16,613 bases of DNA from the NCBI GenBank assembly GCA_013002105.1, contig JABDKS010000988.1:1-16613 (forward strand). Reading direction: 5' to 3'. The notes below the pieces were generated by a model. The model saw nothing but the letters and a program-made list of their open reading frames with translations, was not told where the DNA came from and did no database searches. The position numbers were made by a program, and so were the translations under genes. Positions 7,971 to 13,639 of this stretch are shown here, piece by piece. The stretch's first letter is position 1, and each line of letters opens with the position of its first letter. This DNA comes from Pirellulaceae bacterium (lineage in GTDB: Bacteria > Planctomycetota > Planctomycetia > Pirellulales > Pirellulaceae).

Positions 7971-8137
7971 ATCCGCGACGGTAGGAGCATTTATTCTGCC
8001 CGAGCGAAACCAAGGTGCGTCAAAGAGAGTCGGAGACGAGGCTGCCCCCCGATGGGAACCCATTCACGTTGAATTGGCCCTTAGTCATCGTCGAGTTTCG
8101 GCCATTTGGTCGTCATTCAACCGAAGAGAGAATAACC
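7971..8137 (+). other. Leader between riboswitch and flp (expression platform)
   Basis: About 167 bases separate the aptamer from the flp ATG. I see no hairpin followed by a U-run, so a simple intrinsic-terminator switch is not evident. Small hairpins are ATGGG/CCCAT at 8052-8063 and TTCGG/CCGAA at 8097-8125. The second ends exactly where the ribosome binding site GAGAG (8126-8130) begins, so control of translation is possible. The mechanism cannot be decided from sequence reading alone. Confidence 0.45.
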
Positions 8138-8314
8138 ATGAAGAACTTCACAAACAGCATCGTTGCATTCCTGAAAGAAGAAGATGGCCCAACAGCAGTT
8201 GAGTACGCCGTCATGCTTGCTTTGATCGTCGTCGTTTGCTTGGCAGCAGTTGGTACCATCGGTACGAACTCGAAAGCTAAGTTCGAAGAAGTTGGCGCTG
8301 CAATCGCTAACTAA
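8138..8314 (+). CDS. flp: Flp/Fap-type pilin subunit of the Tad pilus
   Basis: This 58-residue prepilin is the main subunit of the Tad (tight adherence) pilus, a type IVb-like fibre used for surface attachment. A short leader ends in KEEDG. Cleavage after G17 would leave a mature protein starting PTAVEY, with the E and Y of the Flp motif at mature positions 5 and 6 (E22, Y23). A hydrophobic helix follows (AVMLALIVVVCLAAVGTIG) and a short polar tail. Maturation would be by the CpaA peptidase encoded downstream. The start is ATG 8138, with GAGAG 7 bases upstream; the frame stays open upstream to 8015 but that part is leader RNA. It is the first gene of the cluster, lies below the cyclic-di-GMP riboswitch, and is followed by a strong hairpin, suggesting separate high-level expression. 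Confidence 0.95.
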   Translation: MKNFTNSIVAFLKEEDGPTAVEYAVMLALIVVVCLAAVGTIGTNSKAKFEEVGAAIAN

Positions 8315-8321
8315 TTCGGCT

Positions 8322-8338
8322 TCGCTCCTTGCGAGCGA
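8322..8338 (+). other. Small hairpin after flp
   Basis: TCGCTC (8322-8327) and GAGCGA (8333-8338) form a 6-bp stem with a 5-base loop, 8 bases after the flp stop codon. It has no U-run and may protect the 3' end of the pilin message. Confidence 0.5.
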
Positions 8339-8366
8339 TTTCGACGAAAAGAATCTCGGCGTCATG

Positions 8367-8409
8367 CCGATGCGAGCTTCGGCTCGCATCGGTTGCGTCG
8401 GGCTTTTTT
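8367..8409 (+). terminator. Terminator or attenuator after flp
   Basis: An uninterrupted 11-bp stem (CCGATGCGAGC, 8367-8377, with its exact complement at 8382-8392) is capped by a UUCG tetraloop. Six T follow at 8404-8409. The 11-base gap before the T-run is longer than in a textbook terminator, so it may be partial, or act by stabilising the upstream flp message. It separates flp from the assembly genes on the same strand. Confidence 0.65.
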
Positions 8410-8494
8410 CATGTAATCGCCACTGGGACGATTGCAATCCTCCGACCGACTTTCCGTTGCGTCACCATTCCTCTCACCGCGAGAGGCCCACCTG

Positions 8495-8605
8495 ATGAAC
8501 TATCCACTCCTGCCTGCCGATGCCGCCGCCTATGCGTGGCAACTGTCTTGCTGCCTCGTGACACTCCTGTTCGCGATGTTCAGTTGGATGATCGGACCAC
8601 GCTGA
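8495..8605 (+). CDS. Possible 36-residue membrane miniprotein
   Basis: An ATG at 8495 opens a 36-codon frame ending TGA at 8605. GAGAGG (8481-8486) lies 8 bases upstream, a good ribosome binding site. The product begins MNYPLLPADAAAYAW and continues with a hydrophobic helix (about 15-34: WQLSCCLVTLLFAMFSWMIG), ending PR. A single membrane helix with a short polar N-terminus is expected. I recognise no family. Its place between the pilin and prepilin peptidase genes suggests a small membrane factor of the Tad system, but it could be a chance frame. Just after the stop the sequence gagagcccacctgaac (8605-8619) repeats the gene's own ribosome-binding region with one base missing. Confidence 0.4.
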   Translation: MNYPLLPADAAAYAWQLSCCLVTLLFAMFSWMIGPR

Positions 8606-8710
8606 GAGCCCACCTGAACACTCGAGCTTGCAAAAGCGATTTCGCTTGCGCGACTTCATTGAAAAAACAACAACGCACGTATTTAACACTCCACACGGGG
8701 ATCGAAAACG
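8606..8710 (+). other. Leader of cpaA with hairpin and possible promoter
   Basis: The gap holds a hairpin AAGCGA/TCGCTT at 8634-8647 and TTGAAA at 8659-8664, close to a -35 box. TATTTA at 8680-8685 follows only 15 bases later, so a promoter here is weakly supported. If real, it would transcribe cpaA onward independently of the pilin. Confidence 0.25.
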
Positions 8711-9268
8711 ATGGAAACGCTAATCCAAGGCATTACCGAAAACTGGACCGTTTGGTTCGTCACCGTTGTACTTGTGGTCGCTGCTGTGATCGACGGTGCA
8801 ATCCTGAAAGTACCAAACTGGTTGACCTTTCCCTTTATCGCGATGGGATGGATCCACTGGACGATTCAATCCGGGATGAGCGGACTTGGATTCAGCCTGC
8901 TTGGAACATTCGTCGGCATGATATTATTGCTGGTCCTGCGTAACGTTGGCGGCATGGGTGCTGGCGACGTGAAACTGCTCGCCGGAGTCGGAGCTTGGCT
9001 CGGCGCGATCGTCACTTTGTGGGCATTTGCTGCTACGGCAATTGTTGGCGGTGTGATGGCACTCATCATGATTCTCCGCAGCGGTAACTGGCACAAGCAT
9101 TACGCCATGGCCTATCAGATCATCGAAGAGTGGAAAACGATTCGCAAACCGTCAGAGCTTTCTAAGATTGCCCGAGAACGCAAGCCCACGATGTACTTGC
9201 TGCCATACGGTATCCCCATGGCCATCGGATCGATCGCATACTTTGCTATCGCTGGAATGCTGATCTGA
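8711..9268 (+). CDS. cpaA: Prepilin peptidase CpaA/TadV
   Basis: This 185-residue inner-membrane aspartyl protease belongs to the type IV prepilin peptidase family A24. It removes the leader of the Flp prepilin after the glycine. The two catalytic aspartates are visible: D28 in AAVIDGAILKVPN and D86 in GMGAGDVKL, the GxGD motif. Hydrophobic segments lie near 13-30, 36-52, 58-77, 88-120 and 165-184. Between the last two is a polar cytoplasmic part, about 122-162. The N-methylation domain of the long PilD type is absent, as is normal for CpaA. The start is ATG 8711, with GGGG about 10 bases upstream. It stands second or third in the Tad cluster, 240 bp before cpaB. Confidence 0.93.
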   Translation: METLIQGITENWTVWFVTVVLVVAAVIDGAILKVPNWLTFPFIAMGWIHWTIQSGMSGLGFSLLGTFVGMILLLVLRNVGGMGAGDVKLLAGVGAWLGAIVTLWAFAATAIVGGVMALIMILRSGNWHKHYAMAYQIIEEWKTIRKPSELSKIARERKPTMYLLPYGIPMAIGSIAYFAIAGMLI

Positions 9269-9332
9269 TTCAGCTCAGAAACCGATGTTCATCGGCATGA
9301 CCGTTGACCACCATGGCAAGCTTTAACGACTA

Positions 9333-9363
9333 GGCGAGGGTATCCGAATGGGGTGCCCTCGCC
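9333..9363 (+). other. Strong intergenic hairpin between cpaA and cpaB
   Basis: GGCGAGGG (9333-9340) and CCCTCGCC (9356-9363) pair perfectly. The helix continues inward with five more pairs, two of them wobbles, leaving a 5-base loop (9346-9350). No T-run follows. It could be an mRNA processing or stability element, or a Rho-independent pause. The rest of the 240-bp gap shows no clear promoter. Confidence 0.6.
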
Positions 9364-9471
9364 AGTCATGTTGACCTTAGCCCGAACGGGGACCGGGTTG
9401 CAGTGATAGGGTTTGCTGAACCGAATCTATCAGAGACGCAATAGATTCCCTCCGTCGAGACAGGGGGAACA

Positions 9472-9519
9472 ATGATTCAGACACCATTTTTGGCCTGCCA
9501 AAAACACCATGCGAAATAA
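9472..9519 (+). CDS. Possible 15-codon upstream ORF overlapping cpaB
   Basis: ATG 9472, preceded by AGGGGG (9462-9467) with a 4-base spacer, opens a 15-codon frame (MIQTPFLACQKHHAK) ending TAA at 9517-9519. It overlaps the cpaB ATG at 9509 by 11 bases in another frame. The cpaB start itself has no clear ribosome binding site, so ribosomes ending this short frame may re-initiate on cpaB. It could be a leader peptide rather than a functional product, or a chance frame. Confidence 0.3.
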   Translation: MIQTPFLACQKHHAK

Positions 9520-10540
9520 ATCACTATTCCTACTGATCGCCTGCGTGTGCGGCACGGTTGCCGCCATCGGTGTCGGCCAGTGGATGCAGGCTCAGAATGG
9601 CAAAGGTGTGATTGAGACGGTAGAGATCTTTGTCACCGCACAAACGATCGGCGCTCAAGAAGAGATCACGGCCGACAAGATCCGGCTGGAACAGTGGCCC
9701 GCCGACCGCGTACCACAGGGTTCCACCAGTGACTTGAAAGAATTAGAAGGTCGCTATGCCAAACAAATGTTCTTGGCCGGTGAGCCAGTCATGCCAGCCA
9801 AGCTGATGAATGACAAAGACGACGTGATCGTGCCTAAGGGTTTCCGCGTCGTTTCGATGAAGGCTGACCAGAACAGCGGAATCGCAAACTTGGTCAACCA
9901 AGGCGACCGAGTTGACGTCGATGCATACTTCACCAAGAGTGATCTGTTTCCTGAAACCAAAAACATGACGATCCTGACGGGCGTCAAAGTGTTCGCCATC
10001 GACGGAAAAACACGTCGTGACGAAGATGACAAACGAATGAAATCTGCTCGCACGATCTCGTTGTTGATTCGCAAAGCGGATCACGAAGCGTGGGTGCTGG
10101 CACAAAAGAATGGTGAGATTTCCTTGTCGCTGGGAAGCCCCGGCGACGTCCAAGACAAGGCTCCTGAAGGCGAAGCGAGTAGCCAAGCAAAAGAGTTTCT
10201 GACCTGGATGGAAGACCACCGAGCCGAACAACGACGGTTGGCTGCCGAAGCACGGGCACGAGCCGCAGCCGAACGTGAAACGGAAGTCGAAGCCGGCGTG
10301 GTCACAACTGGCAAACGCAAAGGCGTCTTTCGCACAACCAAATTAGAAGCTGGACGCATGATCGTGTACGAGTGGACACCCGGTAATCCGGTTCCCACGA
10401 TCGTCGCAGACACAGGCCCCGGCGAGACGACTGTTGACACGGATATCGATAGCCTCGATCCAGTTGACAAGCCCCAAGGAGCTGACGATTTCGATCATCT
10501 CAATGGACCCGAGAGCCCATTCTTTCAGCCCGGCGAGTAA
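9509..10540 (+). CDS. cpaB: Tad pilus assembly protein CpaB/RcpC
   Basis: This 343-residue protein belongs to the CpaB/RcpC family, periplasmic partners of the Tad secretin. Residues 5-25 form a signal anchor (LFLLIACVCGTVAAIGVGQW). A SAF domain follows (about 37-102: VEIFVTAQTIGAQ, ADRVPQG, GEPVMPAKL), then the RcpC/CpaB core (about 107-212: GFRVVSMKA, NQGDRVDVDAYF, ISLLIRKADHEAW, GEISLSLGSPGD). The C-terminal 130 residues are an addition. They start with an Ala/Arg/Glu-rich helix (about 236-262) likely to be a coiled coil, continue with a basic patch (KRKGVFRTTK), and end in an acidic tail. The start is ATG 9509, with no obvious ribosome binding site. The order cpaA-cpaB-cpaC is standard for Tad loci. 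Confidence 0.93.
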   Translation: MRNKSLFLLIACVCGTVAAIGVGQWMQAQNGKGVIETVEIFVTAQTIGAQEEITADKIRLEQWPADRVPQGSTSDLKELEGRYAKQMFLAGEPVMPAKLMNDKDDVIVPKGFRVVSMKADQNSGIANLVNQGDRVDVDAYFTKSDLFPETKNMTILTGVKVFAIDGKTRRDEDDKRMKSARTISLLIRKADHEAWVLAQKNGEISLSLGSPGDVQDKAPEGEASSQAKEFLTWMEDHRAEQRRLAAEARARAAAERETEVEAGVVTTGKRKGVFRTTKLEAGRMIVYEWTPGNPVPTIVADTGPGETTVDTDIDSLDPVDKPQGADDFDHLNGPESPFFQPGE

Positions 10541-10735
10541 GCCTGACCGAAACGAATGCAAACCGAACAGATGCAATGATTTTGCTGAAGTAAATTCTTT
10601 ACGACTACCGAACGCGAAAGAGAAATCTTCCCCGATCGATCGTCGTCAAGAAGGATGAAGAAACGACCCAAACTAAACCCGTTACCCGCACGGACCCCAG
10701 CTAGGTTTCAGCAAGGATGTTGAGACTGTAACTGG

Positions 10736-10753
10736 TATCGGATGAATCCGATA
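10736..10753. promoter_or_regulatory. Perfect 8-bp inverted repeat before cpaC
   Basis: TATCGGAT (10736-10743) and ATCCGATA (10746-10753) are exact inverted copies around GA. The repeat covers an in-frame ATG (10742-10744) upstream of the start preferred for cpaC. It could be a dimeric regulator's operator, or an RNA hairpin that hides the upstream ATG. Confidence 0.5.
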
Positions 10754-10780
10754 TTTGGTCCCCGCAAGGATGCTCCCGCG

Positions 10781-12346
10781 ATGGAAACGACCCGTCCGAC
10801 GGCGAAACTCGCCGCGCTTTCACTAGTTGCCTGCTTTATTGCTGCGACTGCCCTCACGCATGTTCAGGCAGCCGACGCGATCCAGCTGACCTCTGCCGAC
10901 TCGGCAGCCAACCATAACATCAATCAGTCGGTTGAACGACTGGAGATGCTGGTTAAGAGCAGCCGGATCCTGACTCTTGAGGCTCGGATCCCCAAGTTCC
11001 AAGTGCACAATGAAGAAGTCATTGGTGCGACACCGGTTTCGCAAAACCAAATTCAGGTCTTTGCCAAAACGCCCGGTACGACCCAACTGAATCTCTGGGA
11101 TACCGACGACAAGCTCTACACCATCGACGTGACTGTCCTGGCTGACGCTCGCGAGGTAGAAGGCATCCTGAGTTCGCAACTGCCGCTGGCAACACTCAAA
11201 GTAATGCCGGTCAACACCAGTGCGATTGTATCGGGATACGTCACCAGTGCCGACGACGTTGATCGTGCGGTCGCCATCGTCGAACAGTACTATCCAACGG
11301 TCGTCAACAACATCAAGGTGGTCGGTGTTCAGCAAGTCTTGTTGCACACACGCATCATGGAAGTATCGCGCACCAAGCTTCGCGATCTCGGGATCGACCT
11401 GGCAATCATCAACAATGGTAACTTGTTGGTTAACGCACCAGGTAACCTGATCAACGCACCGTTGACCACACTGGCCGGTGCTGTTCCAGAGTCGGGAGCC
11501 GCCAACGTACGAATTTTTACGGGTGAATTCGAAGCATTGGTCAAAGCGTTGCGTCAGGAAGACCTGATCAAATTCCTTGCTGAACCAACGGTTGTCGCGA
11601 CTCACGGTCGTCCAGCACGATTTACCGTCGGCGGCAAAGTACCGTACATCGTTCCCTCGGGTGACGACGCCGTCACGATCTCCTATGAAGAGTTCGGAAC
11701 TTCGGTTGATTTCCTGCCATTCGTTGTCGGTCCCGGCCGAATCCGATTGGAAGTTCGCCCAGAGGTCAAAGAGGTCGATGACTCCAATGCGATCGAAGCA
11801 TCGGGCATCATCGTTCCCGCCTTCAGCCAACGCTATGTCGAAACCGCTGTCGAGTTGCAAGCCGGTCAAACATTCGCCATCGCCGGTCTGCTGCAAAGCC
11901 GAACGGAATCGCAAGTCCGTGCTACGCCGTTCTTCGGAGAACTGCCCTACATCGGAACGTTCTTCCGCCGCGTGGGCGAGCGTCGCAACGACATCGAATT
12001 GCTGATTACCGTTACCCCTGAATTGGTCGACGCCATGGACCCACACGAAGTTCCCTGTGGTGGTCCAGGACTGAGTTCGACGTCGCCCAACGACAAAGAA
12101 CTATTCCTGAAAGGTCACATCGAAGTACCCAATCTGCTCGGTGGCGACGGTTGCACACCAAGTGCTCAGTGTCTTGGTGGCAATTCAGCTTACCTGCTGC
12201 AAGACCCAACAAACAACTCTGGGTCGGCTCAGTACGGCGGCGTACCACAAGCGACACATCATGTTTTACCACCTGGAGCTGTCGTCCCCGGCAGCGAACC
12301 AACAGTGGTTGGAGAAGGCATCACGATTACCGCACCTACCGAGTGA
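10781..12346 (+). CDS. cpaC: Tad pilus secretin CpaC/RcpA
   Basis: This 521-residue outer-membrane secretin forms the exit channel of the Tad pilus. Counting from ATG 10781, residues 1-30 are a signal peptide (core LAALSLVACFIAATAL, site THVQA/AD). An N-terminal domain (about 48-125) of the type found in CpaC-like secretins follows, then a BON-like segment (about 125-182: ILSSQLPLATLKV, SGYVTSADDVDRAV). The secretin domain (about 187-415) includes HTRIMEVSRTKLRDLGID, FLAEPTVVATHGRPARF and FFGELPYIGTFFR. A C-terminal extension of about 100 residues carries three cysteines (VPCGGPG, GDGCTPSAQC) and a G/P/S-rich end. I prefer ATG 10781 because AAGGA lies about 10 bases upstream and the signal peptide then has normal length. 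ATG 10742 is in frame but lies in a perfect inverted repeat. Confidence 0.93.
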   Translation: METTRPTAKLAALSLVACFIAATALTHVQAADAIQLTSADSAANHNINQSVERLEMLVKSSRILTLEARIPKFQVHNEEVIGATPVSQNQIQVFAKTPGTTQLNLWDTDDKLYTIDVTVLADAREVEGILSSQLPLATLKVMPVNTSAIVSGYVTSADDVDRAVAIVEQYYPTVVNNIKVVGVQQVLLHTRIMEVSRTKLRDLGIDLAIINNGNLLVNAPGNLINAPLTTLAGAVPESGAANVRIFTGEFEALVKALRQEDLIKFLAEPTVVATHGRPARFTVGGKVPYIVPSGDDAVTISYEEFGTSVDFLPFVVGPGRIRLEVRPEVKEVDDSNAIEASGIIVPAFSQRYVETAVELQAGQTFAIAGLLQSRTESQVRATPFFGELPYIGTFFRRVGERRNDIELLITVTPELVDAMDPHEVPCGGPGLSSTSPNDKELFLKGHIEVPNLLGGDGCTPSAQCLGGNSAYLLQDPTNNSGSAQYGGVPQATHHVLPPGAVVPGSEPTVVGEGITITAPTE

Positions 12347-12414
12347 TGTGATTGACTGGACCCTGAGTTTTCCAAAGTGAATTGAAGACAGCACTGAACT
12401 GGTAAAGAAACGCT

Positions 12415-13632
12415 ATGAGCAACGTCTTGAGAATCGCATTGGTTGACCCCAATGACACCTCACGAGAGTCCGTGAAAGCGATGCTCTTGGGGATGGATAC
12501 GGTCTGGCTGGAAGCTGATTGTTCGCGATACGAGTTCTACTCCGACGTGATCGAGCAGACGTCACCAGATGTGGGGGTCGTTGCACTGGATTCCAATCCG
12601 GAACAGGCCATTGCACTGATTCAACAGCTGTCCACTGAGGCGCCCGACACGGCGATTTTGGCCGCTAGCGAGAACACCGACGGTCATCAAATTCTGCGAA
12701 CCATTCGCGCAGGGGCCAGCGAGTTCTTGACGCTGCCACTGTCCGCCGAGGATTTGGCCGGTGCATTGTCCCGTGTGGGACAGCAAAAATTTGGTTCAAC
12801 CGAGGGCGGGACTCGCTCTTGCGAAGTGATCGCCGTGGCCGGGGCAACCGGCGGTGTTGGGTCGACCAGCACGGCCGTCAATCTGGGCTGTATTTTGGCC
12901 GCCGATTCACGCAACAGTGTCGCCTTGCTTGACTTGGATTTGGCATTGGGCGACGCCGATGTCTTTTTGGATGCCATTCCTGATTACACGTTGGCCGATG
13001 TGGTCCAGAACATTTCACGGCTGGACATTCAATTGCTGAAACAATCGCTGACCAAGCACAGTAGTGGGTTGTACTTGCTGCCACGACCGGTGGAATTGCA
13101 CGATACGTCGGCGATCACCGAAGACAGTGTGCGAAAGGTCATCGGGCTGATGAAGGCGTCATTTTCGCACCTGATCATCGACCTGTCCAAAACCTACAGT
13201 AGCGTCGACATGGCGGCGATCGAAAGTGCCAGTCGTGTTGTCCTGGTGACTCAACTTGATTTGCCATGTTTGCGAAACGTCGTCCGCTTGATGATGAGTT
13301 TCGAAGAAATCGAAGGGCTTCAAAGCAAAGTCGAAATTGTTGTCAATCGGGCCGGCCTGGACTCGGGACAGATCAGTCTCAAAAAGGCCAAGGACACTCT
13401 GGGCCGCGAGATTTTTGCTCTGTTGCCAAACGACTATCGAACGATGGTCGAAGTCAGAAACAACGGTGTGCCATTGATCACACAGGCTCCCAAAGCAGCG
13501 ATCACGCAAGCGATCCGAGATCTGGCAGCTAAGTTGGAAGGCGACGAGACCGAAGAAGAAATGCAAGAAAGCGGAGCAGCAGCTTCGTCGAGCAGTTGGA
13601 AGAAATTCTGGCCAGGCGGCGCGAAGTCTTAA
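12415..13632 (+). CDS. cpaE: Tad pilus localisation ATPase CpaE/TadZ
   Basis: This 405-residue cytoplasmic MinD/ParA-like protein of the CpaE/TadZ family recruits the Tad machinery to the pole or assembly site. Residues 1-122 form a receiver-like domain. D11 and D59 (VVALDSNP) sit where receiver acidic residues occur, but the usual lysine-proline is LP (107-108), so it is probably a pseudo-receiver. The P-loop domain starts at about 136 with VAGATGGVGSTSTAVNLG. It lacks both lysines of the KGGxGK(S/T) signature. Switch motifs LLDLDLALGDADVFLD (171-186) and HLIIDLSKTY are present. The C-terminus is acidic, then rich in A and S. Loss of the P-loop lysines is also seen in other CpaE proteins, so ATPase activity may be weak or absent. 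It is the last Tad gene here. Confidence 0.93.
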   Translation: MSNVLRIALVDPNDTSRESVKAMLLGMDTVWLEADCSRYEFYSDVIEQTSPDVGVVALDSNPEQAIALIQQLSTEAPDTAILAASENTDGHQILRTIRAGASEFLTLPLSAEDLAGALSRVGQQKFGSTEGGTRSCEVIAVAGATGGVGSTSTAVNLGCILAADSRNSVALLDLDLALGDADVFLDAIPDYTLADVVQNISRLDIQLLKQSLTKHSSGLYLLPRPVELHDTSAITEDSVRKVIGLMKASFSHLIIDLSKTYSSVDMAAIESASRVVLVTQLDLPCLRNVVRLMMSFEEIEGLQSKVEIVVNRAGLDSGQISLKKAKDTLGREIFALLPNDYRTMVEVRNNGVPLITQAPKAAITQAIRDLAAKLEGDETEEEMQESGAAASSSSWKKFWPGGAKS

Positions 13633-13639
13633 CCGAGGA

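Noticed and set aside
8015..8137. N-terminal extension of flp by 41 codons
   Set aside because: Flp prepilins are short, ATG 8138 has a ribosome binding site, and the extension lies in the regulatory leader.
7765..8202. 145-codon open frame across the riboswitch and into flp
   Set aside because: It covers the GEMM-I RNA and overlaps flp in another frame, has no known domain and no good ribosome binding site.
10823..12046. 407-codon open frame antisense to cpaC
   Set aside because: It is the mirror of a well-conserved secretin gene and its product shows no family features; codon bias of cpaC explains it.
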